NCBI RefSeq assembly: GCF_963666015.1
Contig: NZ_OY762555.1
Coordinates: forward strand, 2,046,001 to 2,110,000
Length of the DNA stretch: 64,000 nt
Direction of reading: 5' to 3'
From: an uncultured Sphaerochaeta sp.
GTDB taxonomy: Bacteria; Spirochaetota; Spirochaetia; Sphaerochaetales; Sphaerochaetaceae
Positions 44,050 through 52,421 of this stretch are shown one piece after another; positions within the stretch are counted from its first letter, which is position 1, and each line of letters opens with the position of its first letter. The notes under the pieces were generated by a model. It was not told where the DNA came from. It did not search any database and was given only the letters and a program-made list of their open reading frames with translations. The translations under genes were made by a program, and so were the position numbers.

Positions 44050-46121
44050 GATACTTTTACCGTATAGGACTTTCTTTGGCGGTGTTCCTCTTGCTTTCCA
44101 GGATGGAAATCTTCCTTAGGCCTGAGATAGCCAACCACCCTGGTCCATACCTCGGTCTTTTCCCCGCAATATGGGCAATATTCAACCTCTCCATCGAGAT
44201 ATCCATGGTTCTTGCAGGTAGAAAAAGTTGGGGTAAGGGAGACATAGGGAAGTTTGTAACGGGTACATACATTCCTTACCAACTGCTTGGCAAGCTTTGG
44301 GTTCTCTATCCTTTGGGCAAGATAGAGGTGCAGGACTGTTCCTCCTGTGTATTGGCACTGTAGTTCGTCCTGCTTTTCCAATGTCTCATAGAGATCATCG
44401 GTATAGCCTACAGGGAGCTGGGAGGAGTTTGTATAGTAAGCAACATCTTCGCCGGCGGTAATGATATCACCAAAGGCTTTCTTATCGAGGTTTGCCAATC
44501 GGTAGCTGGCTCCCTCGGCGGGTGTCGCCTCAAGGTTGTAGAAGTTTCCTGTCTCACTCTGGAAGCCTTGGATGATTTCCCGTAACGTCGAGAGTACAAG
44601 AAGGGCAAAGGACTGACCTTTCTCAGTTGTAAGGGAGCCTTCCTTACCGAAGAGGTTGATACAGGCCTCTTCCATTCCCACGATTCCGATGGTACTAAAG
44701 TGATTTGCCCAGTAGCTTCCATTACGTTGTTTTACCGTTTCCAAGGAGAACCGACTAAAGGGATACATACCATGTTCAGTCTGCTTTTCAATGACATTTC
44801 GCTTGATCTCAAGACTTTTTTTTGCCAGGCCCGCAATAGCATGGAGTGCAGACATGAATCGCTGCTCATCCTTGCTCTCGTAGGCAAGCCTCGGAAGGTT
44901 CAATGTCACCACACCGATTGACCCGGTAAGAGGATTAGAGCCAAAGAGTCCTCCACCTCGCTTCTTGAGCTCTGAGGTATCGAGTCTGAGTCGGCAGCAC
45001 ATTGAGAGCGCATCCTCAGGGGATAAATCACTGTTCACATAATTGGAAAAATAAGGAATCCCGTATTTTGCGGTCATAGCAAAAATAGAATCAACAACCT
45101 TCGATTCCCAGGGAAACTGTTTGGTTACATTGTAGGTAGGGATGGGGAATGTGAATACCCTTCCAGAAGCATCCCCTTCCTCCATAATCTCACAGAAGGC
45201 ATGGTTGACCATATCCATCTCATCCTGGAACTCCCCATAGGTTTCTTTTTGCAGTTCTCCTCCCCGAATGACAGGAACATCCCGCAAGCTGGAAGGAACG
45301 GTGATATCAAAGGTCAGATTGGAGAAGGGACATTGGAACCCTACTCGGGTAGGGACATTAAGATTGAAAATAAACTCCTGCATTGCTTGCTTAACCTCAC
45401 GGAAGGTAAGGTCATCATATCTAATGAATGGTGCACAATAGGTATCAAAGGAAGACCAGGCCTGAGCTCCTGCACACTCTCCCTGGAAGGTGAAGGTTGC
45501 ATTCACCACCTGCCCCAGCAGGGACCGAAAGTGTTTTGCTGGCTTACTGGAAACTTTCCCGTCAACACCTCCAAATCCAGAGGTAAGCAACTGGCGAAGG
45601 TCCCAACCACAACAGTATGGGCCAAAGAAGCCAAGGTCATGGATATGCAGCGATCCCCTCTGGTGGGCTTCACGAATAGTCTCAGGATAGATTTCATGCA
45701 ACCAGTACTGCTCAGTGAATCGTTCGCGGATGTAGTTGTTCATACCATTGACAGACCGCCTGGTATTGGCATTCTCCTTGACTCTCCAGGTTGTATCATC
45801 AAGGTAGGCACTGAACATCTCATTCGTTGCCTTGATAAGAGCCTTGCCCTCTCTAACCCGTTCCCTTCCCTTTCGATAGAGGATGTAGGTTTTTGCGGTT
45901 GCTTGATAGCTCTGTTCCATCAGGGATGCTTCAACAAGGTCCTGGATATACTCCACCTCTACCTTGTCCTTTCCCTTTGTCTTGGACAAAACGATGGCAG
46001 CAACCATCCTGGCATCCACTTTTTGTCCTGCAGCATTCGCTGCTTTTTCGATTGCATCAATGATTTTCTGAACCTCGCAGAGAACCACCTGCCCGTCTCT
46101 TTTGACCACTTGCTGTTGCAT
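44046..46121 (-). CDS. nrdD: Anaerobic (class III) ribonucleoside-triphosphate reductase
   Basis: 691 residues. An N-terminal ATP-cone (about 1-95, VVKRDGQVVLCEVQKI) senses ATP/dATP. The glycyl-radical barrel follows, with the active-site region around CGWDLRQLL and ECAGAQAWSSF. Near the C-terminus a zinc site is formed by CKNHGYLDG...CPYCG, and the radical glycine is in TRVVGYLRP (about residue 664), where the usual Cys or Ser before Gly is Val. It makes dNTPs without oxygen or B12. GGAGGAAACC precedes the ATG. A cobalamin riboswitch lies in its leader. Confidence 0.97.
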   Translation of the reverse strand: MQQQVVKRDGQVVLCEVQKIIDAIEKAANAAGQKVDARMVAAIVLSKTKGKDKVEVEYIQDLVEASLMEQSYQATAKTYILYRKGRERVREGKALIKATNEMFSAYLDDTTWRVKENANTRRSVNGMNNYIRERFTEQYWLHEIYPETIREAHQRGSLHIHDLGFFGPYCCGWDLRQLLTSGFGGVDGKVSSKPAKHFRSLLGQVVNATFTFQGECAGAQAWSSFDTYCAPFIRYDDLTFREVKQAMQEFIFNLNVPTRVGFQCPFSNLTFDITVPSSLRDVPVIRGGELQKETYGEFQDEMDMVNHAFCEIMEEGDASGRVFTFPIPTYNVTKQFPWESKVVDSIFAMTAKYGIPYFSNYVNSDLSPEDALSMCCRLRLDTSELKKRGGGLFGSNPLTGSIGVVTLNLPRLAYESKDEQRFMSALHAIAGLAKKSLEIKRNVIEKQTEHGMYPFSRFSLETVKQRNGSYWANHFSTIGIVGMEEACINLFGKEGSLTTEKGQSFALLVLSTLREIIQGFQSETGNFYNLEATPAEGASYRLANLDKKAFGDIITAGEDVAYYTNSSQLPVGYTDDLYETLEKQDELQCQYTGGTVLHLYLAQRIENPKLAKQLVRNVCTRYKLPYVSLTPTFSTCKNHGYLDGEVEYCPYCGEKTEVWTRVVGYLRPKEDFHPGKQEEHRQRKSYTVKVS

Positions 46122-46184
46122 GGTTTCCTCCTCGCGGAGACAAGACGTATAAAGAGGGTGCTCTGAGGCACACGCCTTATGTCA

Positions 46185-46375
46185 TGCTCCGTGACGGCGT
46201 GTCTGTACAGGCAAGGTCTTCTGGCTTAGGTTCTTCATCCCAGGCTCCTTCCCAGATTTCTCCAGTGGATATTGCCCGGAACTCCCCATCACAGCGGCGG
46301 GACCGCGTGGGCTTCTACACCCAACTTCCCTTTTCCTATACACACAAGATATAGTGTTTCGTGCCATACGGCACA
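46185..46375 (-). promoter_or_regulatory. Cobalamin (B12) riboswitch controlling nrdDG
   Basis: On the minus strand the leader contains GGAAAAGGGAAGTTGGGTG, then GCCGCTGTGATGGGGAG, GCCACTG-like ATCCACTGGAG, and the B12 box AAGCCAGAAGACCTTGCCTG (about 46208-46227), in the right order and spacing. Downstream, ACACGCC and GGCGTGT can form a hairpin (46173-46206) between the aptamer and the ribosome site, a plausible expression platform. B12 binding is expected to lower expression of the B12-independent reductase. Confidence 0.93.
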
Positions 46376-46381
46376 CTAGTT

Positions 46382-46410
46382 ACAGTAGGTCTGTTCTGAA
46401 TATTTGTCAA
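46382..46410 (-). promoter_or_regulatory. Promoter of the nrdDG riboswitch transcript
   Basis: Minus strand: perfect TTGACA (46405-46410), 17-nt spacer, TACTGT (46382-46387). It starts 4 bp after the jag terminator T tract and delivers a transcript beginning near 46375, just before the riboswitch. Confidence 0.8.
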
Positions 46411-46414
46411 GCAT

Positions 46415-46444
46415 TAAAAAACGGGAACCATGATTGGCTCCCGT
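46415..46444 (-). terminator. Terminator of the yidC-jag unit
   Basis: Minus strand: stem ACGGGAGCC / GGTTCCCGT with one G-T pair (46421-46444), followed by six T (46415-46420). It starts 7 bp past the jag stop. Confidence 0.92.
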
Positions 46445-46451
46445 TGTTGGT

Positions 46452-47132
46452 TTAGTTTCTCTCGTTGGAGATTCGTATCTGTTTATACAGCCCGTCTCCC
46501 TCACTCTTGGTCTCCACCCCACCAAAGTCATTGAGTGCGGTATGGACAAGCCTTCTTTCATACGGATTCATTGGCTCAAGCAACTTGCTTCTTCCGCTCT
46601 TCCGTACCTGTTCAGCTGTCTTGAAAGCCATTCTGATCAGTTGCTCTTCATGTCTCATTCGATAGTTCTCACTATCAATGATGACCTTCATGTCTGGGTC
46701 GAGTTGCCCAGCATACACATTGGCAATAAGCTGAATGGCATCAAGGTTCTTACCTTTACGTCCAATGATGATATTTGAGTTGTCACTCTCAATATTCAAC
46801 CCAAGCTTACGCTCCTTCCTAAACCCAATGGAAACCCTGCCTTCATAGCCCATCTTGTCCAAGACCGTAGCCACAAAGGTAAGCAACTTGTCCTCAAGTT
46901 CGCTGTTGATAGGTTGTTCCAGTTCTCTCTCATCATCATCTTCAAATGTATCCGGTTCCAGATTGCTTCCATCATCAAAATGAATCCTGATCTTTACATT
47001 GCTCTTCTTGAAGAGCCCTTTTTTGACCGGTTCAACGATTTCCACATCGAAATCTTCACGCTCAATATGCAGTTCCTCAATTGCTTTTGCAATAGCTTCC
47101 TGCTCAGTACGTCCTTCGAATTCTTTCATCAT
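46452..47132 (-). CDS. jag: Jag/KhpB RNA-binding protein
   Basis: 226 residues in the standard order: Jag-N domain (about 1-55, VEIVEPVKKGLFKKSNVKI), an acidic linker, a KH domain with IIIGRKGKNLDAIQ, and an R3H domain with EPMNPYERRLVHTAL. It binds RNA with KhpA and influences cell envelope growth in other bacteria. GGAG precedes the ATG. Encoded right after yidC as in many bacteria. Confidence 0.95.
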   Translation of the reverse strand: MMKEFEGRTEQEAIAKAIEELHIEREDFDVEIVEPVKKGLFKKSNVKIRIHFDDGSNLEPDTFEDDDERELEQPINSELEDKLLTFVATVLDKMGYEGRVSIGFRKERKLGLNIESDNSNIIIGRKGKNLDAIQLIANVYAGQLDPDMKVIIDSENYRMRHEEQLIRMAFKTAEQVRKSGRSKLLEPMNPYERRLVHTALNDFGGVETKSEGDGLYKQIRISNERN

Positions 47133-47173
47133 ATGCTACTCCGTTCGGGGGAAAATCCCCCGCAGTTGAATTT

Positions 47174-48997
47174 CTATTTACGTCCCTTTCCCTTTGGTCC
47201 AGGGAACTGCTGTACGTTGGTCTGTGCTTCCTCATTTGCCTCACGCTGTTTCTTCTTGTTTGTATGCAGCTGCTGAAGGATGGATAGGGCATTCATCACT
47301 GACCAGTAGAGGATCAAACCAGAAGGAGCATTGTACAACACAAAGAAGAACATCAATGGCATTCCGTAGGTCATGAACTTCATCATGCCCTGCTGACTAC
47401 CTGCAGTTGAGGCGTTCTGAGTTATTTTCATTGAGAAAATCATACTTACCGTATAAAAAATGGGAAGCAAGTGCAGTTCATTGCCAAGGAAGGGCAGGTT
47501 GAACGGCAAGCTCGCAACCGTATCTGGACGGCTTAAGTCAGGAATCCATCCGGGGATGAACATCGCTCCTCTCAGCTCAAAGTGCTTATTAAGCAATCCG
47601 TAGAAGGCAATAAGGATGGGAAACTGCAACAACATCGGAAGACATCCACCCATGGGGTTGATCTTTTCTTTCTTGTATAAAGTTGCCATCTCTTCATTCT
47701 GCTTGGTTGGATTGTCAGGATACTTTTCCTTGATTTCCTGCATCTTAGGAGAGAGGGAGGCCATCTTTGCAGTAGACTCCATACCCTTTTTGGTAATCGG
47801 GTAGAGTACAAGCTTAAGGAGGAAGGTAAGGATAATAATACCAATACCATAGTTAGGAATTAAGCGGTAAAGCAAATTCAAGATGGTCTTCAGTATTGTC
47901 TCCAACCATCCAAGCCATGAACTACTGTCCAGCGCTGCCTCAAGTTGCAAGCCCGATACCCCAAAGCTATTCAGGGAAGCATCGTTGTAGATGACCATAT
48001 CACCCTTGAGCTGTGGACCAGCATAGAACCTGAATGTATCCGTCTGGGCTGCACTCTTGATTGTTGGTCTGCTCAGATAGATGCTTGACTGAAGAGGAAG
48101 ACCTTCATCTGAAACTTCACTCAAGCTAACCATATAGTTGGTAGCATCAGGAATAGCAATCATAGAGAAATACTTTCCGACGAGCGCTACCCAGGAAAGA
48201 GGCTTGGTTGTTGCATATGCACCATTGCTCAACTTAACCTGATCCTTCTTGGAAGATCCATCTTCCTTGATATAAAAACGACGATAGTTGTAGTTATTAT
48301 CGAGGGAGGAGAAAGAGGGGCCAATCTGTGGTTCAAAGGCGAGTGTATAGGCATAATTCTCAAAGGAGAGAGGAATAGCCTTGTTCTCAGTATTTCTAGT
48401 CTCTACATCTATTTTAAAGAGATAATCCTCTTCTCCAAAGGTGTAGGTCTTTCTGATGGAGAAGGGGGCTCCAGGGGTCTTTCCATCTTCCTCGAGAAGG
48501 GCAAACTCCTGGGTGAATTGCACCTGGTTGCCAATAATCTGGTAACGGAAGGTTGCATCGATGGGATTGGTCTTGTCATTTCCTGCATACATCAAGAAAG
48601 CATCATTGGATGACGCATCCTTGAACAAGAGTTCGACAGGCTCTCCTTCATCAAGGTGATCTTTCAGCTTAAAGGAAGCAATTGAGGCACCACTGGGATT
48701 GAATTCAATCAAGAAATAGTTTGTCTCAAATGTGAAGGGAGTCTTATTGCCTTCGCTGCCAACAGCAACCATTGAACCTGGTAGACTACTGTCCCATGCA
48801 ATATTGGCTGAAACCTGACTCGATTGGGCTGGCTCCAGATACGTACTCTGGCCTGAAGTGTTGCTCGAGGTTTCAACTTGTTCAGTGGTCGTCACCATTT
48901 CAGGGGTGGATGGTGCGAAGAAAGTGGCTTGGATGGTCATTCCGAGGGTAATGACCAATACGGATAGAACAATGGCTAGAATGGTATTTTTATCCAT
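47174..48997 (-). CDS. yidC: Membrane protein insertase YidC
   Basis: 607 residues. The N-terminal membrane anchor (about 7-26) is followed by a large periplasmic P1 domain (about 60-375, beta-rich) and the conserved five-helix insertase core (about 380-585; GIGIIILTFLLKLVLYPIT, FPILIAFYGLLNKHFELRGA). The tail is basic. It inserts membrane proteins with or without Sec. AGGAGC precedes the ATG. yidD, often found between rnpA and yidC, is absent: the 91-bp gap holds no open frame. Confidence 0.96.
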   Translation of the reverse strand: MDKNTILAIVLSVLVITLGMTIQATFFAPSTPEMVTTTEQVETSSNTSGQSTYLEPAQSSQVSANIAWDSSLPGSMVAVGSEGNKTPFTFETNYFLIEFNPSGASIASFKLKDHLDEGEPVELLFKDASSNDAFLMYAGNDKTNPIDATFRYQIIGNQVQFTQEFALLEEDGKTPGAPFSIRKTYTFGEEDYLFKIDVETRNTENKAIPLSFENYAYTLAFEPQIGPSFSSLDNNYNYRRFYIKEDGSSKKDQVKLSNGAYATTKPLSWVALVGKYFSMIAIPDATNYMVSLSEVSDEGLPLQSSIYLSRPTIKSAAQTDTFRFYAGPQLKGDMVIYNDASLNSFGVSGLQLEAALDSSSWLGWLETILKTILNLLYRLIPNYGIGIIILTFLLKLVLYPITKKGMESTAKMASLSPKMQEIKEKYPDNPTKQNEEMATLYKKEKINPMGGCLPMLLQFPILIAFYGLLNKHFELRGAMFIPGWIPDLSRPDTVASLPFNLPFLGNELHLLPIFYTVSMIFSMKITQNASTAGSQQGMMKFMTYGMPLMFFFVLYNAPSGLILYWSVMNALSILQQLHTNKKKQREANEEAQTNVQQFPGPKGKGRK

Positions 48998-49088
48998 ATC
49001 TGCTCCTGATGGGGGGATGTGTTAAGAAGAAAGTAATCACAGGAAAGATAGGACAGAACAACAGAATGAGGAGTATTATGAAAGCGTT

Positions 49089-49439
49089 TTAAGACTGGTT
49101 AAACACCCCAGCCTTATCGCAGAGAGAGAGTATTTGTTCCTTTTGGAATGCATAATCAAGAACCTTTCCTGGATAAACGACAAACGCAAAATCGTAACCG
49201 GGGACCATCCTAGGCTTTTCTGTACGCCAAATTTCCTTGATTTGTCTACGGATCCTGTTTCTTTGGACAGCATTACCGTAATGACGGACCGGTATTACCA
49301 CAATCCTATCAACATCTAGTTGGTTCTGACTTACAATAAGTTTCAATCCACGGCAGGAGTAATACCTGCCGGTCTTGAAAATTCGGTCAATCTCCGGTTT
49401 ACGTTTTACAATTTCTTGTTTAGAAAGGCTTCTTCTCAT
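49089..49439 (-). CDS. rnpA: Ribonuclease P protein component
   Basis: 116 residues from the ATG at 49439, inside the rpmH reading region (20-bp overlap). The RNase P protein signature is [21 protein letters not shown], and [16 protein letters not shown] matches the central cleft. It helps the P RNA process tRNA 5' ends. The overlap with rpmH means translation of the two is tied. Confidence 0.95.
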   Translation of the reverse strand: MRRSLSKQEIVKRKPEIDRIFKTGRYYSCRGLKLIVSQNQLDVDRIVVIPVRHYGNAVQRNRIRRQIKEIWRTEKPRMVPGYDFAFVVYPGKVLDYAFQKEQILSLCDKAGVFNQS

Positions 49440-49587
49440 CACATACGGACAGCTTGTGTCTGCCTTTGGCTCTTCTGCGGGCCAAGACCAGGCGACCGCC
49501 CTTTGTTGCCATACGAGCCCTAAAACCAAACTTTCTGTTTCTCTTCACTCTACTGGGCTGGTAGGTTCTTTTTCCTTTGTAACTCAT
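49420..49587 (-). CDS. rpmH: 50S ribosomal protein L34
   Basis: 55 residues, found by translating the minus strand. The almost invariant L34 core is [20 protein letters not shown] then [20 protein letters not shown]. It has a short N-terminal addition (MSYKG) and a C-terminal extension (CDEKKPF) beyond the usual 44-47 residues. TTGGAG precedes the ATG at 49587. The last 20 bp overlap rnpA. Confidence 0.95.
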   Translation of the reverse strand: MSYKGKRTYQPSRVKRNRKFGFRARMATKGGRLVLARRRAKGRHKLSVCDEKKPF

Positions 49588-49664
49588 GAGATAATCTCCA
49601 ATTTTTACATCGCTTTACGCGGATATTTTCTACTTAATTCAGAGGATACTCCCCCGAGTGGTGC

Positions 49665-49693
49665 AGTATATAGACTGCCCGAATTTACGTCAA
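49665..49693 (-). promoter_or_regulatory. rpmH-rnpA promoter
   Basis: Minus strand: TTGACG (49688-49693), 17-nt spacer, TATACT (49665-49670). It begins 5 bp after the stop of the DUF721 gene; the leader is about 70 nt. Confidence 0.8.
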
Positions 49694-49697
49694 GTAA

Positions 49698-50018
49698 CTA
49701 AGAGCTTAGCATCTGAATGCTCTTAATGCCTAGGGATGGATACTTCTTTGCAAGCAGAGAAAGAATTTTTTTTTGCTGCATCATGGTAATTTGTGCCCAA
49801 GAAGGATGATCGGCTTTCAAAACCAAAGTGGTGTGCTTGATTTCCACAATTTTCACGTGTGGGTACAAGCGGTTTCCGATTATTTTCTGCCACTCAAATC
49901 CAACAGCTGCTTTTGGGTTATCAGGACGGATATCAAGTCTACGCAAGACATAATCAAGCACAGCTTTTGCTTCCAGCGGTTCTCCTTCCTTGCATAGTCT
50001 TGTTTTCTTATCTTTCAT
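49698..50018 (-). CDS. DUF721/DciA-like protein
   Basis: 106 residues with the DUF721 pattern: AVLDYVLRRLDI, VGFEWQKIIGNRLYPHVKI and LVLKADHPSWAQITMMQQKKIL. DciA proteins of this family load the replicative helicase where DnaC/DnaI are absent. Its place at the end of dnaA-dnaN-recF supports a replication role. The ATG at 50018 overlaps the recF stop by 11 bp; a longer frame inside recF is not needed. Confidence 0.85.
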   Translation of the reverse strand: MKDKKTRLCKEGEPLEAKAVLDYVLRRLDIRPDNPKAAVGFEWQKIIGNRLYPHVKIVEIKHTTLVLKADHPSWAQITMMQQKKILSLLAKKYPSLGIKSIQMLSS

Positions 50019-51099
50019 GGCTGATAAATCTTCCCTGATCGACAGTATACACCAATGCGTTCTCATCTGCCAGAGAAGAGAAATACTGCTCTTCTGGTAA
50101 AAATGTAAAAAAAGCCTGGCTGTAGGATTGCATCAACCTAAGAAATTCCGCTCGTCTGGTATGATCAAGTTCAAGCAGGACATCATCAACCAGTATCAAA
50201 GGCTTTCCTCCGGTTTTTTTCTCAAAAAATGCCATCTGTGCAGTGCGAAAAATGAGTGAAGCGAGTCTCATTTGGCCAGTAGATCCTGTTTGGGAAAAAT
50301 TTTGAGAACCTTCCATCACCTGGAATTTATCACGATGAATTCCACTGGTAGTGGTCAACAGATTCATATCCCGTCCTCTTGTCTGTTCTAGGTAAGCAAT
50401 CACCTCATCCTTGGTTGCACAGGTGTTCCAGGACGGTTGGTACTCGATATGTACGTCAATATCCTGACCAGAAACAGAGCGATACATCTCAGGAAAAATT
50501 TGGTCGAACTCAAACACAGCACGTGTTCTTTCTTGCTGGATGGCAATGCCATAGGTGGCGAGTTGTATATCATAGACTGGAAGCAGTTCAAAGCGTTGTT
50601 CTTTGATCGCCATATTTCGTTGTCTCAATACCAACCGATACCTGCGCATATCATCAAAAAAAAGGGGATTGTACATGCTCATGATTTGGTCAAAAAATCT
50701 TCTTCGCTGTTCAGGTTCTCCCTTGATGAAAAAAATATCGTCATGACTGAAAACAATGCAGGGAATGTTGTAGATCAACTCCTTCCTGTCCTTGATTTCC
50801 CGTCCATCAAGCAGTACCGTCCGTTTTGCATCTTTGTATTCGAGTTCAAGGGTATGGTATTGTTCATCATCTGTTACATACACCCCTTCAAGCTTGAAAT
50901 TTTTTTCTTTGTCAGTTGCGAGTTCCTTCAGTTGGCTTGTACGAAACGAAGATCCATAACAGAGTGTATATACCGCTTCAAGAAGATTGGTTTTTCCTTG
51001 TCCGTTGGGTCCAATGAGGAATACCTGTCGGTTATCGACAGGTATTTTCTCGCTGGCCAGATTTCTGAATTGGTTAGTCCAAAGCTGGGTAAAACGCAT
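50008..51099 (-). CDS. recF: DNA replication and repair protein RecF
   Basis: 363 residues of the SMC-like ABC ATPase RecF. Walker A is GPNGQGKTNLLEAVY near the N-terminus, the signature SQTGSTGQMRLASLIF lies about two thirds along, and Walker B PLILVDDVLLELD follows. It loads RecA at gaps with RecOR. The ATG shares a base with the dnaN stop (TGATG). Confidence 0.97.
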   Translation of the reverse strand: MRFTQLWTNQFRNLASEKIPVDNRQVFLIGPNGQGKTNLLEAVYTLCYGSSFRTSQLKELATDKEKNFKLEGVYVTDDEQYHTLELEYKDAKRTVLLDGREIKDRKELIYNIPCIVFSHDDIFFIKGEPEQRRRFFDQIMSMYNPLFFDDMRRYRLVLRQRNMAIKEQRFELLPVYDIQLATYGIAIQQERTRAVFEFDQIFPEMYRSVSGQDIDVHIEYQPSWNTCATKDEVIAYLEQTRGRDMNLLTTTSGIHRDKFQVMEGSQNFSQTGSTGQMRLASLIFRTAQMAFFEKKTGGKPLILVDDVLLELDHTRRAEFLRLMQSYSQAFFTFLPEEQYFSSLADENALVYTVDQGRFISHER

Positions 51100-52205
51100 C
51101 AGGCATTCGGTTGCATTGGCATGATGATATGAAAATAATCCCTATTGCTATCAGGTTTTACTGTCATTGCACGAGTAGGCTCAGTAAAGTTGATGGAGAA
51201 ATATTCTCCCTCCATAGCTTTTAATGGATTTACCAAGTATGTGTAGTTCAAGGAAACCTTGCTGTCAGGACCTTCATACTGACATGCAATGATCTCTTTG
51301 GCTTCTCCTACTTCACTCTCATCACTGGTGAGCAGCACTCCAGCTTCACTGATATCCAGGAAGATTCGTTTTGCCTTGTTTTCAACCAAAAGAGAAACTC
51401 TTTTCAAGGCATCAAGCATATCTTGGATTCTCATCGTGCATGTATAGGTTTGCACTTCAGGGATTACCCTACGATAGTTTGGATATTGTCCTTTGATGAG
51501 GGTCGTATAGAATGTCCTGTTTCCAATTTTTGCAAAAAGAATGTTTTCTGTTATTGAAAGATCAAGCATCCCCTCATCTGTTGAGAGTTTTTTTAATTCT
51601 GTAAAGAATTTTGGTGGAATGATAGTTGATGGGAACATGGGAAGCTCTTCTTCAAATGTTCTTTCAACAATGGAAAGTCTTCTTCCATCTGTGGCAACCA
51701 TGTTCATACCACTTGCATTTCTTTCGAGATATAGACCACAGAGAAAATATCTTGTTTCATCCTCGCTGATGGCAAACATGGTTTGGTTTGCCATATCGGT
51801 GAAGGTTTTCTGAGGAATCGTGAAATACGAAGATGATTCTGAATTCTCCAAGGAGGGAAATTCATCAGCACCTATGGTTCTCAGTTTGAAATCAATGTTT
51901 TGCTCTTCAGGCTTGATTGTAAGCATTCCATCTTCCAATGAAAAATCAATTCTGGTGTTTGGAAGGCTTCTGAGAATATTCAGGAGTTTTTCACAAAAAA
52001 CAGTAGTTCTTCCTTCTTGCAGTGTCTCGACTGCAATCTCAGTACTGAATCCCAATTTCTGATCTGTTGCCTTGATGATGAGTCGTCCATCGAAGGTTTC
52101 CAGATAGACGTTGCTGGTGATCGAAAGAGAGTTTCTCTGACTGGTAAAATCCATTGAATATATTATCTCGTTGAGGATGTCATCTTTGTTGCAGACGAAT
52201 TTCAT
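51099..52205 (-). CDS. dnaN: DNA polymerase III beta subunit (sliding clamp)
   Basis: 368 residues of the three-domain beta clamp, with MVATDGRRLSIVE in the middle domain and a C-terminal MPMQPNA that approximates the family end (MPMRL). CTAGGAG precedes the ATG. It overlaps recF by one base. Upstream is the origin region, then dnaA in the same direction. Confidence 0.97.
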   Translation of the reverse strand: MKFVCNKDDILNEIIYSMDFTSQRNSLSITSNVYLETFDGRLIIKATDQKLGFSTEIAVETLQEGRTTVFCEKLLNILRSLPNTRIDFSLEDGMLTIKPEEQNIDFKLRTIGADEFPSLENSESSSYFTIPQKTFTDMANQTMFAISEDETRYFLCGLYLERNASGMNMVATDGRRLSIVERTFEEELPMFPSTIIPPKFFTELKKLSTDEGMLDLSITENILFAKIGNRTFYTTLIKGQYPNYRRVIPEVQTYTCTMRIQDMLDALKRVSLLVENKAKRIFLDISEAGVLLTSDESEVGEAKEIIACQYEGPDSKVSLNYTYLVNPLKAMEGEYFSINFTEPTRAMTVKPDSNRDYFHIIMPMQPNA

Positions 52206-52421
52206 ATTGATACTCCTAGATTATTAAAAAATATAGTAATAATAGTAATAATAGCACAGATTCTGTGGATAACTTTCTAATTTCTTGTCCAATCACTGCT
52301 TAAATTTTGTCATCTTGTGGATAACTTGTCCAGTTGCCCACATTTCATCCACAAGGAAAAAAGCTGTATCCACAGGTTTTGGCAGTTATCCACAAGTTGT
52401 CCAGTGGTTGTCCACAAGATA
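52206..52421. other. oriC: oriC candidate: DnaA boxes plus DnaA-trio tract between dnaN and dnaA
   Basis: 216 bp. Exact DnaA boxes are at 52264-52272 and 52316-52324 (TGTGGATAA) and 52386-52394 (TTATCCACA); one-mismatch boxes are at 52345-52353, 52366-52374 and 52408-52416. Immediately before the first box is a run of seven trinucleotides TAG-TAA-TAA-TAG-TAA-TAA-TAG (52234-52254), the DnaA-trio form, in an AT-rich stretch. The arrangement trio, short spacer, box equals the basal unwinding element described in Bacillus subtilis. Gene direction changes just to the right, between dnaA and gyrB. Confidence 0.92.

Noticed and set aside
45201..46166. 321-codon open frame on the plus strand opposite nrdD
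   Set aside because: Antisense to a conserved enzyme; composition is Leu/Ile/His-rich shadow coding with no start signal.
48998..49088. yidD (membrane insertion factor) between yidC and rnpA
   Set aside because: The 91-bp gap has no open frame of adequate size or the YidD Cys/Pro motifs.
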